Assembly: GCA_034008185.1 (NCBI GenBank)
Contig: CM067089.1
Location: forward strand, 19,914,213 to 19,978,212
Direction: 5' to 3'
DNA length: 64,000 nt
Source of the DNA: Gorsachius magnificus
Taxonomy: Eukaryota > Chordata > Aves > Pelecaniformes > Ardeidae
A program made the position numbers and the translations under genes. Below, one piece after another: positions 12,501 through 24,580 of this stretch. The notes beneath the pieces are model-generated. The model was given only the letters and a program-made list of their open reading frames with translations, did not search any database and was not told where the DNA came from. Each line of letters begins with the position of its first letter. The stretch's first letter is position 1.

Positions 12501-15195
12501 TGTACTGTGTAACCTGAGAGTCCACAAACCTTGATGTACTTTTTAACCTCTGCAGCTTCATAGCTCTTACAAATTAAATGTTTTCTAAGAGGGTGTAGAG
12601 AGGAGCAAGTATTGTCTGAAGGTCATGCAGGTGTGCTGAAAGAACTGTCCTGATGGGCAGAGACACTCCCACCTAGCAGAGGACACAGATGACAGATATT
12701 TCTGAGCCCTCCTTCCCGAATGCAGGGCCGTTGCTCAGGAAGGACCTCATGGGATGTCTTGGGCAGCACCTTGTAAGGGTGCAGGTTCTACTTGCCCAAG
12801 GGCAATGCCAGTGCTTACACACCTCTAACAGACTGCATGGGACTCACTCTTCTAGTAAGTGCTTCCAATGGAGCAGAGCACCTGGGAAAGGCAAGCTATG
12901 GATGAGAAAAAGGAAAGGCACAACAGAGGCAGAGCAGGACAATGAAGAGAGAAAAGGAGGGAAAAGGCAGAGAGAAGTGGGGAGCTGAAGGAGGAAAAAA
13001 CAAACCAGAAAACAACAGAGTATAAATGTGTGAGGCAGGCTAAGGGGTAGGAAGGAGGATGAGGGGATGACAGTGGTAAGAAATGGGGAAGACTGGACAG
13101 AAAGGCCAGATGCTGAGCATGCCCTAAGCAACCTCTGGTCTTGCAGGCAGTGGAAATTAAGGAAGCTGGTACCTCTGAGTCAGGTGCAAATGCCAGGTAG
13201 CTATTGCTCACCTGTCTGTGCCCCTGCCTCACAGCAGTGTCCTACCTTGCTGCTCTGGGCTGTTTTCCCTGATGAGCATGACCCTCCCCCTCTCTCTTCC
13301 TGCTGCACAACCCTGGTAGAGTAAATGTTTGGGAAATTCCTGTTCCCCTTGTTTTGTAGCATCTGGAGTTAGGGCTGAATAAAGCCCTTCAGGCTGGGAG
13401 GTTTTGGAAGGAAGCCCCACACTCATTGGGCCCTTTGCCAGCGAGTTAATCCTTTCTGTATTGACCCTTCTAGAGGCAGCAGTTCCAGGCCACCAAGGAT
13501 CTGATAGCCTTGAACTCTCCATGCCTGGAACTGTGCTGGCTGCTTTTTAGTGCTGATCTCTTCCCAGCAATTTCCTCCTGAGGCCCCAGGCAGCAAAGCA
13601 GGGGCAATACAGATCAGCCATATCATGCCTCATTTTCTCAATCAATGCTCAAGTGCAACTGTCATTGTGTCAGTCAAGACCGAAGATGCTGTGCCATGCA
13701 CTTCAGCTGCTTTTGTTTGTGTTGCCGCTGCCTTGTGTATGTACATGCCAGAAACTCTGTGCTTCCCCATAGACACCCAAGACATTTTCCCAGGGCCGTT
13801 GGCTGTAGGCTGCATAGATCATTGCAACATCCCTTATCCACTTGACCCGAGCCCGACTGAGTTGGGCCTAGGCAAAGCTGAAGGTACGGAGCAGTTAAAT
13901 GGTGCTTGCTGAGCTCTATGTGTGAGTGTGAGTGTGTTCATGGGGGTTAAAGGCAGCAAAGACGTGCCCAGGGCAATGCAGTGCACCATGCAAGAGCATG
14001 CATGTGCTGTATGGATGTTTGTCCTGTGTCCCATGGGGGGCTTGGGGTCAGTTCCATTACTTGGAGTAGGTAAATGGAAGACAGAGAATATTAATTATCC
14101 CTGGCAACATCTGCAAGTCTCTCATCTTTCACAAGGAGCCATTGTAGCTGAGGATCACTGCAGCTATGGCAGTAAACTGTACCACTTGAGAGCCTGAGTT
14201 TAGCCTTGTCTTTAATACAGACTTTCTGTGTAATCCCAAATTCCATAAATAGCTCTCAGTGCCATAGCGCTCCTTCAGCAGCTGCTTTCCAAAGGCCAGA
14301 ACACTCACACAAAGCAGTGGGGTCAGATGAAGCTGGCAGCACTCAGCACCTTCAGCAAGCAAGGTTTGACCTCTCAGATACTGCTTCACCCAGAACGAGA
14401 GGATGCTCTTGCAGCCATTGTTCAGAATAACATTCCACCTTGGTTCCTCCATCCTTAAAATAGGAATAAAAATCCAGGATAGAATCCTTTAGGTGGGTTT
14501 TGGGTGTGTAGATATAGGCTTAGGTATGCAGCATGCCTGCCGGGTAATGATAAGAAGCTTATAGACCCATGTATTTCTGAGATGGCAGCTGGAGGACAGG
14601 CAGGTACCCCACAGACCTACATTCAGGGAATGGACCTCTCTTTCTTAAGGTCTATGGGGTGCTAATATATCCCCATAAATAACTCCACAGAAATGTCTAC
14701 ATAAAGATATATTTTATACAGCCAGCCCAGCTGATTTCTTCTTCACCTGTAGAAGACAGGTAGACAACTCTCAGACAGGTTTGCTCTTAGAGGCACATGT
14801 TAGGAGGAGTGCAGAGAAGCATCTACCACCTGGGTTTTTCTGCCAGAAATAACAGCTAGGCCCAAGGGGGTTTACGACCTTTAAAGCAGCTTACTCTTGC
14901 TCCTGCATCCCAGCTGCAGGCAGTCCACCTGGTCGGGGTTTGCCAGGGAGGAAAAAGCTACCTTCTGTGGGGGATCTGAAAGGCTTTTGTTTCCACCTCA
15001 GATCTCCTGTTTGAGAGTGCATGCAACACCTCCAAGAAACATACACGGGAAAACTATGGCCCCCACAGAACTGATGAGGCTGTAAATCCAGAGAAAATCT
15101 TCCTGTGTCATTTACAAGCCAGCACATCAGATGCTGGCCCCTTGTGCCAAGTGGCTTGGTCCAGGCGCATTCTTTCCCCTCCTTCTCCCAGTTAC

Positions 15196-15209
15196 GGGAG
15201 CAGGGGGCG
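15196..15209 (+). promoter_or_regulatory. CTCF-core-like motif
   Basis: GGGAGCAGGGGGCG contains the AGCAGGGGGCG core typical of CTCF sites in the same orientation as the site near 18.6 kb. The first bases of the consensus are not matched. This is a motif reading only. Confidence 0.3.
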
Positions 15210-17219
15210 TTTGCTCTGTTGTTCTGTGGAAGGGGATTGCAAGAAACAACGTTTATGTTCTTAGATGGGCACACTACAGAAATGTATTTTGTTCTTCACA
15301 AGAACAACTAGTTATCTGTAATCTGCCAGCTGGACATAGGGAGAAACTCCATTACAACCTCCTGGATTTAGCATTGTAGGACTGATCCTGCAAGCCTAAA
15401 GCCTCTCTTTGCTCTGAATTCCCTGGCTGGCTGGTGCATGCTGTCCAGGCAACCATTTTGGCTTTTCCCATGAGGTTATTGATAGGTATTTTATTGCACA
15501 GAGATAATGCAGTCAGCCTCTGCTGGAAGAGGACGGTTCAATATTACTCTTATTTCCAGGTGTTTCTGACTTTATCTTCGGGGCAGACATTTACTATTCC
15601 ATAAATTCCGTCTGCAGTTTTTCAGATATTGCAGGAGCTGGAAAAAGCTCTTTATAATCCAAGGTGGGGTGGGGAATGAAGCTGTGCTTTGTTTTTCAAG
15701 GAGAGCGGTGCAAAATTTTTGAAAAGTAGAGTCTATATCCTACAGTTTTTTATTTCTACTGAAGTTTCTGATTCCCTGCTAAAATCAAATTATGTGAGAT
15801 CTGCTTGGAACTGCTGAAACCAGTGGGAAGTTGGGAGCCCTACATCCTTGTTGGAGCTGAGCCCAGATGCCTGGCCACGTGCCGAGAGGGCACGCTGCAG
15901 GAAGTTTCAGCCATGCTTGCCCTCCACCCCTGAGCATCTGCTTTTGACCATGGCTGGAGAGAGGATTCTGGGCTATGTAGACCTTTGATCTGAAATAGTA
16001 CGGCCTTTGTGCTGCTCTCATGCATCTTCCTCTGTGTTCTTTGCATCTGTAGATGTCATAGCACATGTTAGCTGGTTGTGCTCCATCAGTGACGTCCCCC
16101 CACTCTGTAACACACCAAGCTGGTGTCCAACACCAGTCCTGCCCCAAACACCACCAAGAAAGCTGCACCAGGGCAGGATGAGAGCTAGTGCACTGGGTGG
16201 ACTTGTGTCGGGCACTTCGTCGCACGTGGGGAATTTCCAGCTGCAAAGCTCTAACAAATGTTGACACCTCTGTGCTGCGTTTGCTCTACGGAGTGGGAGT
16301 AGGGCCAAGGATTGGGCCCTCAGCCTGGAATATGCTCAGAGCTTCATGTACATGCTAAATTAACGCACACCAAAACCGCTGTAAGTCAACTGTGCTACAG
16401 ATGTTGGGGAATTGATTGTATGCATGTGTTAAGGGGGTGACTATGCCAAATTTAAAAACCTACTTTATTCCCATGTGGGAGGTTGATGTTCTTAGAGCTT
16501 AGCTTAATGCATGTGTCACGAAACAAGACAAGTCTCACATTTCTCATGAGAGAGAAGGTGCAGGGGTTTACATACATACACGAATTTTGAGCTAGGTCTC
16601 TTTCCTGAAAATGTGAGCAATCACTGTAAATGAGGAGAAATGCAAAACTGTCTGACAAATTTTCTTCTAAATCACCTTGTTGTTTAGATCTCAGTGGTCT
16701 TTACTAAACATAGCAAGTCTTGAGGAACCAATTCCTGCAGTCATATAGTCATGAATATACTGATTCTTCTAAGGTCGGTAATTTTGAATTGACTGCAACC
16801 CCTAACATTGAGATTACAAGATCTTCTCACATGTTCTTGTCAAAAGTTTACCCTTTGCACAACTGTGTTCCAGTCTGGTTAACTGAAGTCATGGATGAAC
16901 TTCTTGACATGAAATTCAGTCTGGATGAGTCCCTTACCTGCATGCTCTTCGCCAGGTTGAAAATAGCACGCTGAGCTGCCTTGGGTGAGCTAACAAAGCC
17001 ACAATTGCTGAAAAATATAAACCCACCTGCACATCATCAAATGTCAGTCCCTATTTGTGAACTGAGATACAAGAGGAGCAACATTTTGGGGACTCATGAT
17101 ATAGGGCAATGAAATAAGATGGGCATTTATAATTCAGTTGTGTGGGTCAAAGAGGAAATAGAAACCATCTCCAGAGAGGAATATTGTAAAGCAGTAAATG
17201 AGTATAAGTAGAATTTTTA

Positions 17220-17460
17220 CACACCAGAAGGGAGAATTTAAAAATAGAGACACTAGGAAAAAAGATTTCTGATGGTAAGACATAATGGACTATAGAAAGG
17301 CCTCCAGAGGAAAGAAATAGAAGCTGAATCTCTAAAAACTTTTAAGCACAGATTGAACACAGTGGCAATAAATCTTCAATCAGAAACAACCCCGTGCTGT
17401 GAGAAAAAAGGGCTAGATGGCTTTGCTGTACTTCTCCAGGTCTTGTAACCAAGTGACTCT
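17220..17460 (+). mobile_element. Possible degraded CR1-like fragment
   Basis: The stretch AATCTCTAAAAACTTTTAAG followed by CACAGATTGAACAC and later GGGCTAGATGGCTTTGCTGT resembles the end of CR1 ORF2 plus its 3' UTR in sense orientation. Divergence is high and the edges are unclear. Confidence 0.4.
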
Positions 17461-18627
17461 TTGATGCTCTTTGTGGACGGTTGAAGTTTTATAAGCAGCT
17501 GGGGATCCATTAGGTTGAAAGAGACTGTGGGAGTACCAACTGGTCTCATTCCCTCTCTGTTCCAGTACGTATGGTGATAATCTCCTGAAACCTATATTCA
17601 GGCGCAAAGTCTGAAGCAGAAGCTAGGAAGAGTAGCGAGAGCCACAAGACCAGACCTACTCAAAAAAGGAGAAATGAGGAGCTGGTGTTCCTGCTAACGT
17701 ACTTGGGGAGCAGCAGGTCACAGGCGTGTACTTCAGGGACTCATTTCTGGCCGAGCATTTCCCTCTAAGCGAGGAAAGTTTTAGGAGCTGGCTTTGAAAA
17801 CCTCAGTATATGCAATCAGCTATTGGTTATAAGATCCAGCAAGTCTCTGAGTAAAACACAGCTCCAGCAAGTAAGCAAATGATGGGCTCTGGCACATCCC
17901 AATCTCCCACATCCCAGTTAGGTCTGGTCCTGTAAGACACATGTCCTTGTGTGAGCGACATGTATGTTAAGTGATGTTAATGACTGTTTATTGCAAACTA
18001 AACATTTTTACCATCTGGCAACTTTAGATGATGAATGTCAGAACAGTTCCAGCGAATGAAACGTTTCCATCGTCATAAACAAGCTGTTTGCTGGATCTCG
18101 CTTCAATACAGCTGCCCCTAGCCCAGAGAACAAATCCCTAAATACAAACTAGATTTGGTTTACATTATCTGCCTGGTGTTCACTGTACGTGCTGCCCAAG
18201 CACTTATGCCTGTCTCTGGGCACACAGCATGCTGTCCTTTTCCTCCCACCTGATATGTTTCTTTTTTTTTTTCTTGCTCGTTTTTATCTTTCCTATTACT
18301 CTGGGCTTTTATGTGATTTAACTCTGCAGTTACTCTTTCCTAAACTGGCAATATTCATGGTTTTAATTGACAATAGGACTTTTGTCAAAACAACACTAAA
18401 GTAATGGACTTCTTAAATTATAAAAACGCATTTTTTATAAAAAAAAAAGCCCGGTTTTGGGAAATTCCTGAATATTCACAGAAAGGGGAGGTTAAAAAAA
18501 AAGCAACCAACCAAAAAAAAAAACCCAAAACAAAAAAAGACTTTTCAAAAGCAACAGCGAAATACAAATCAAGTTTGAGGGAAGGCTTTTTGTGGTGCTT
18601 GGTTTGCAGGCAGTGCCCAGTCCCCAG

Positions 18628-18640
18628 TCACTAGAGGGCT
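18628..18640 (+). promoter_or_regulatory. CTCF-core-like motif
   Basis: TCACTAGAGGGCT matches the core of the CTCF consensus (CCASYAGRKGGC) at most positions. It lies about 5.8 kb upstream of the CXCL12 start, next to a small GC-rich patch with a C9 run. It is one of the better matches I noticed; binding is untested. Confidence 0.35.
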
Positions 18641-20374
18641 CCCCAATACACCGAAACCGGCCGCTGGGGCCCCCCCCCACCTCCGCGCCTCCCGCCCGGG
18701 GAGCTGCGGGCTGGTACCGTGTTGCGGGGGGGCTGCGGACCGGGCTTTTCTGGCTCTGAGGATGCACCTACATGAGGGGTTTAAATGGGATCCGGGATGT
18801 GCTTTTGGAGTGGGCTTCTTGAAGCCCTATCCCTATTCACTTTGCAGGGCAGAGCTGTCTCCGAGCGTGTGAATTAGACTGCTTTAGGATGAAACAAAGC
18901 CATAAAATGAACTCCAGAAGGGCACGCACCCCTTGTTGATAAATAGGAATTCAGTCCTTAAGACAAGACTACAGCTAGACTAAAGAAAACCCCTGAAATG
19001 GGATGGAATGACTGCTTTGCCCTATAGCACTATGCAAGTTGCTTATGTAGACAAAACCATGAAGCCCTCAGACTTTGCTGAGGGACAAGGCAGCTGGAAG
19101 GTTTGTTTCAGAGCCTGAAAATCCCCAAAGTGCATAGATATTTGGGTTATGGTGTTTCATTCATGCCTATCTTAAATTAAAAGCAAATAATAAAAAAACA
19201 TCCCAAGAGATATGCGACTCATATTCAATTAGTCAAAGGAAAGCCTGAAAGAAATGAGATGGGTGCTGTAAGGACCTCTGACCATTTTGACCTGGCTGTC
19301 TGGCTAGGTCTTTTCCCTGCAGACTCAAACCTCTGCTCTGGTCTTCTGTGCATCACTTTCCCATAAAGAGTGTACCAAGGCAGAGCTGAGCTTGGCCCTG
19401 GCCAAGCCTCCCAGGTGCCTCTTCTTGCTGGGAATAGTGAACCTTTATTGTTGAGGTCACGGTTCCTCGAAGTGGCCTGCAAGCTCAATGAACCTGAGCA
19501 CTCCAAGCGAAACCCAAGCAAAGCCACACAGTTTTAACTACTCTTGGAATAAAATCCCCTCCACAGCGTTGGCTTGGTGCTCAGGGGGAGAGGCAGAACA
19601 CGCCAAACTTGGCTCTGCTTTACCCCAAGCTTTCAGGAAACTCCTCACAGTGAGGCCAAGAGCTACGTTCATAACAAAACTTAAACCCAAGCAAAATTTA
19701 TCATGTTTTGAGTTTCTTCATGAAAGGTTAGACCAACTTGGGATGTGCTCTGCTGGGATAAGAGGAGGGATGGATTCTGCCCTCAAGGGCCAATTTTGCA
19801 TCCACTGAAATCACATGCAAAACTCCTGGGGAAGCAAGCTTAAACCTTTAAACACTGTTAGAAAAGCAGCTACCACAGTTCTCTGTCACTCTAGTTAACC
19901 ATCTATAAACAGTTACTCACTTGACCTCTATTTGATCTCTCCCTCTGCCCTCTAAGGAATCTTTTGGGGCCAACACACGTTATGGATATCTCTGTACATG
20001 AAAGTTTGAGGCTATTTTACTGCAATGAGAACAGACCTCTTGCAAGTCTATCTGAAACCGGGTCATTTGGGGAGACTATTTTTTTCCTTCTGCAGAGCAG
20101 ACAAATCCAACAAGTCACTTCTCTTTGTTTATACTGCTTTGTTGCAAATACTTAATACTAAAAGTCCTGTTCACTACACATGTAAAGGATGAGCTTGGAA
20201 CCCTGACATGGCAATAAGGACTGAAAATAGTCTTAGCACTTGAAACAAGAAGGTCAATGACAGGAGTCAAGAAAGATCTTCAAACCGCTCTAGGGCTGTC
20301 CTCTCCTAGCTGCTGTTTGAATGCGCAACAAGACTGCAAAGCCTTCAAGCTTTTACCTGATTAATAGCTTTGTC

Positions 20375-20402
20375 AATAAATAAACAAATAAATAAATAAA
20401 TA
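20375..20402 (+). repeat. (AAAT)n microsatellite
   Basis: About seven AAAT units, one interrupted by C (TAAACAAATAAATAAATAA). Likely to vary in length. Confidence 0.9.
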
Positions 20403-21959
20403 TATTCATGTAGGAATGTCACAAGAATAAGATTACTATTAAAAAAAAATCTTAAGCAAAACAAGAATGGCAGTAAGATGGAGGTAATTCTAAAGGCATT
20501 TAGTCAGTGACTGAAGAAAGAACTTTACATGGATGCCTTGATTTTTTTTTTTTGAAAGTATGATAAATCAAAGAATTTCAGAGTTAAGTTACAAAGGAAT
20601 ATAAATACATGAAAATATTGGAACAGCCAAAATCTCCAAGCACTCTTAAGTCTGCACCCTAAGGATATCATGCAGTACGTAACGTCGTTTTTAACATTTT
20701 AGCTTCTTTCAGTTCCTTCCCACCACAGCATCATACTGTGTAAAAATAAGAAGTTTAAGCATGCTTTAAAAAATGTATCTTGAAAAAAAAGAGCTGCATC
20801 TAGAGACAGCAATACTATACTACTGTACTCATTATCATGTGGGCTAGTGGATGATGTTACAAGGCAGAGATAAGGTCGATTTGGTATCTTAATTGTGCAG
20901 TCCCACAGCCTAATACATATAGATTTCTAAATGTAATTATCCTTAACTCTAGATCACTGAATTTCCTGGCATTAACACGCTTGGTTTGTAATATATTTTA
21001 CTGCAGATTGCTGAGGTGCACTGTGGATCTTAACTCCACTTAAACATAGATTCTGTGTGAACACTATGGCCGTCCAAAAAATGATGCGCTTAGTTACAGA
21101 TAAGTAGTCCAGGAAATATTAAGGAAGAGCACAGTCAAATGGTATTAGTGAGGACGAGATTAACCAGGGGTACTGTTTTCTCAAGCTGAGGACATGTAGT
21201 TTAATTCTTAACTCATGAAAAAAAAGTTTCTTAAGAATAATGAGTTGTGTTGTACTGGCCAGAAATGGCTTACTTCAGTCATAATCTGCGAGGATTTAAA
21301 ACAACTTCAGATAATAATGATTTCATTGCTGGGTTATGCCAGTCTTAAATTCTGAGCAACAGAAATGTTGCCATCTCCCCATTTAAGAGGAAATGTAATT
21401 TGATACGAACGCACTAAAAAATTGGAATATCGTATTATTAAAAAAGGCTGTCTCAAGCTGTGTTGAAATCAACAGTAGGTCTATTTAAGGTTTCTGAATT
21501 CACTCTTTCTTTGTTAGCATTCAGATAAAAGATTAAATTTACTGACTGTTAAGGCGTTCTGGCTGCAGCTGGTTGGGGGCGGGGGTAGGATTCAGCCACC
21601 CAGCCCATCGAGGGGTGCAGACTGGGCTTTCTGAGCATGCAGATAAACACTGGTCAGTTCTGTGGGAGTTAACATTAAACTGAAACGAACTTTTCAGGGA
21701 ATTTAACACTCGCGCAGTCATTCAACTTTCCTTTAAAATGTACTATTAGTTCAGATTTCCATGAGTTCATATTTCTAGATTTGGGGGGACAAACGGTAAG
21801 ACCACCGTTGAGGGGTTTTTCCTTGTTTTGATTTGCTTTGTTGTTTTGTTGCTGTTCAGATCTTTGCGTCAGAACCGTCGTACCGCGGGCAGCAATTTGT
21901 ACTTGACGGGAAAAAAAAAAAATAATCTCAGTTCATAAAACCTGCTCGGTGTCCAGAGG

Positions 21960-22660
21960 AGCTCGGTTACCGTATGATCTCTTCCCCGTCCCGGTAGCAG
22001 GAAGGCAGCAGCGAAGTCGTGAAGGCAGCCCCGCGGTAGCGGGCTCGGTGTCGGGCAGGTTCCCCCCCTCCCCCTCGCCCCGCAGCCCCCTTCGGCGCTT
22101 GGGTTTGCTCTGACCCGAAACAAAATTCAGGATTTGAGGGCACCCAACCCGGGAAAATTCTGGGCACGGAGCAGGCTGGGCTGCTCCGGTAAAATTGCCC
22201 TGGCGAAACAACCCCGACGTTTGCTGATTCCCGATGTCTGCGCGGCGGCGAGCATCCCTGCGGGTGCGTGCGGGGGAAGGAGCGGGCCCCAAAACGCCGC
22301 GGTTCCTCCGGCTGCTGCCCAGCGCCCGGCCCAGCACCGCCGGGTCGGTCCCATTCCTCCGCCTTTCCCCCTCTCCCCGGGGGCTTTCCCCAGAGACACC
22401 CCCTGCCCTGCCGGGGTCGCGTCCCCCCCCCCCGCGGGCCGGGAGGCAGCAGAGCCGGCCCCGGCGCTCGCTGCTGGGGGGGTCGGGGAGGCGACGGCGG
22501 GGTGCTGCGGGCGCGGCGCCCCGGGTGCTCGGGCCCTTCTCCTCGGGAGGCTGGGTCCCCCACGCAGGCGGAGAGGAATTGGGGCCGGGGAGCGCGGGGA
22601 GCCGAGGCAGCCCCCGCCGTAAGGGGGAGGGGGCGAGCCCTGGTTGAAGCTGCCTGTGCT
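21960..22660. promoter_or_regulatory. Separate upstream CpG island
   Basis: A second GC/CpG-dense block lies about 2 kb upstream of the CXCL12 start, separated from the promoter island by ordinary-composition DNA. It contains long overlapping open frames on both strands (the longest 269 codons, minus strand), none with recognisable domains. It could be a distal promoter, an enhancer-type island or the start of a noncoding transcript. No exon structure can be assigned. Confidence 0.5.
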
Positions 22661-23510
22661 CGGTTATCCAGGGGTGTAGGGAGGGCCGGTGTGTCTGCGT
22701 GCTGCACCTCTTCCAGTCAGCTCTGAAGGTCCGTCCAGGCATCTCCTGGGATCCGAGCAGCTTTCCCCTTCAGTTACAACACGCGTGTGTGTCTGAGGAT
22801 GCCGAGGGGGAGACTGCTTCTCAGATTTAACCCTAATCTCATCCTCTATCCATCCATCCACTCTCTTTGATTAGATCCTTCGACTGTTTTTCTCCGTGCC
22901 TGTAGCAGCAGCAGACATGCCGTGACTCTCTCCACACGAAGGGCAGTGTGGACGTCCCCGTGTGCCAGCCGCAGCACTGATGGGACAGCAGTGCTCCTAA
23001 GCAGTGCTTGCGGTGGGATTAAGATGCCCTTCTCCCATCCCTGCAGGATGCCACAACCGTCACAGCAGTTGCAGCCAGGCCCACAGCACTCATTATGATT
23101 ATTGGTCCTTTCAGCGCATCAAGCCCCTGCACTACTTTGCTAGCTTGCCTAAAAGAAAGGCGGGAGAGCAAAATGAGCCTAAATACATCATAAGCAGCGA
23201 CAAAGAAATACAAATAACTGGATTTATGGGAGTTGGATGTGAGAATCAGCTTCGTCCATGTGTGTCAGGGATGGAGCAATTCATGGCCCAGTGTCGGTGT
23301 AAGCATTTCCTCCAGCATTAAAAACAAACTCTTCTAAGGGGAAGAGCCACAGGTTAGCACAGGTGCAGGATTTGGGCCCCTGTTTCCAAACTCATGAGCT
23401 GTGAGTTTGAAGCTACCCAGGGTATAAACACACCGTGCCGTTGGCTTTGGTGGCATCGTGGACCTGTCCTTTGAAGACCTTCAGACCAGGGTTAGCTTTA
23501 CCCAGTCGCG

Positions 23511-23525
23511 CCCCCCCCCCCCCCC
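23511..23525 (+). repeat. C15 homopolymer
   Basis: A 15-base run of C preceded by CGCG. On the minus strand it is a G run able to form G-quadruplex structures. It lies 1 kb upstream of the CXCL12 start, and the count may be unreliable for sequencing reasons. Confidence 0.85.
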
Positions 23526-24330
23526 GTGCCGCCCCGTGTCCCAATCCTACCGAGGGAGCCTGTTTTAAATAAAGCCGAGGGGTCCAAATTAAATCAAAGC
23601 CTCGATGTTTATTTAAAGTATTGAATGGCAACAAACAGGGCCCCGTGGGCTTGGACTGCAGACAGCGAGGACATGCTTAACTCAATTACACTTGACAATG
23701 CTGTAATAGCTCGGGGTAAGCGGCACCCCTCAGACCTCCGGGCTCTGCAGGGCTATCGGGGCTTTCAGCCCAGGTGCCAGGGAGCCCAGCGGCATCTGCA
23801 ATACAAAGGAGGCGAAATGTGGCAGCAAATGTACAAGCTCATGTGGGGAAAAGGTGGGGGTTCGAGCCGAGCACGCGGAGGCAACAACCGAAAGCCTCCC
23901 TCTCTCCCCTTTTCCCCCTCAAATCCCCAGAAAAACTTCTGGGAGGATGTTTCGTATGAGGCGCTGGACCTGATGCCCAGGGCGCCAGTGTGAAGCTCGA
24001 TTCGGCAAGGGGGGGGTTCTCCGTGTCCCGCTGCGAAAGCGTCCCCACCGCTGCTCCAGCTCCGGTTCAATGGCAGCGGGGCCGGGGCGCCCAGAAGGGG
24101 CCGGGGCTGGCGGGGTTTGCTGAGGAGGGGTCCCAAGGCCGCCCTGGCCCCCGCTCCGCCGCGCCGCAGCCCCAGCCGCCGAGCGGGCGGGACCTGGCGG
24201 GGAGCGCTCCGCCGCCGCCGGCCGGGGGCTCGGGTCTGGGGCTGCCGGGGCAAGCGCTTTGCCTGGGGGAAGGCTGCCGGGCTGACGGAGCGGAGAGAGG
24301 AGCCCTCGCTCTTTTGGTTCCTTTCCAAGC

Positions 24331-24390
24331 ATTTTAACAGAGGAAGGATGTAATAACATGCCACGGGCAATAAATCATAGGCTAGCTACT
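24331..24390. promoter_or_regulatory. AT-rich module just upstream of the core promoter
   Basis: About 60 bases of A/T-rich sequence interrupt the CpG island. They include GATGTAATAACATG, nearly palindromic, and GCAATAAATCATAGG, a homeodomain/TALE-like string. The sharp composition change next to the TATA-like box suggests a factor-binding module. No specific factor can be named from sequence alone. Confidence 0.35.
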
Positions 24391-24430
24391 CCCCCTGCTC
24401 CCCTCCCCCAGCCCCGGCCGTCCCGGCCCC

Positions 24431-24461
24431 TCTATAGCGGGCGAGGAGGAGGGGACTCCGC
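24431..24461 (+). promoter_or_regulatory. CXCL12: TATA-like box and probable transcription start
   Basis: The AT element TCTATAGCGG at 24431-24440 stands alone in GC-rich DNA, about 90 bases before the start codon. A start about 30 bases downstream, near the CA at 24461, would leave a 5' UTR of about 60 bases. This is a position estimate only; no cap data are available. Confidence 0.5.
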
Positions 24462-24519
24462 ACAGCGCCGCAGCCGCCGGGACGAGAGGTCCAGCGCCTG
24501 CCCCGCCAGCTGCCCCGCC

Positions 24520-24580
24520 ATGGACCTCCGAGCCCTGGCTCTGCTCGCCTTCGCCCTGGCGATCATCTCCCTCTCGGAGG
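24520..24580 (+). CDS. CXCL12: CXCL12 exon 1, coding part (signal peptide)
   Basis: It encodes the first 20 residues, a hydrophobic secretion signal ([20 protein letters not shown]), plus the first base of codon 21. The start ATG has a strong Kozak context, with G at -3 and G at +4 (CCGCCATGG). The exon ends GAG-G before donor GTAAGTAAG, so the intron is phase 1. Reading on into the intron meets a stop two codons later, so splicing is required. The coding length of 61 bp equals that of mammalian CXCL12 exon 1. An upstream in-frame ATG at 24358 lies before the likely transcription start and is not used here. Confidence 0.96.

Larger units (their letters stand above)
8362..21900. other. Intergenic upstream flank, no gene seen
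   Basis: Unique sequence with two possible CR1 fossils, a very A-rich stretch at 18430-18550 and CTCF-core-like motifs at 15196 and 18628. From about 19,900 to 21,500 the DNA is AT-rich. No exon chain can be built. Confidence 0.65.

Noticed and set aside
14438..14478. Possible MIR core (CCTCCATCCTTAAAATAGG)
   Set aside because: The similarity is too short (about 35 bases), with no tRNA-like head or tail.
21933..22742. 269-codon minus-strand open frame and overlapping plus-strand frames
   Set aside because: CpG-island artefact: biased Arg/Pro/Gly composition, competing frames on both strands and no splice or domain support.
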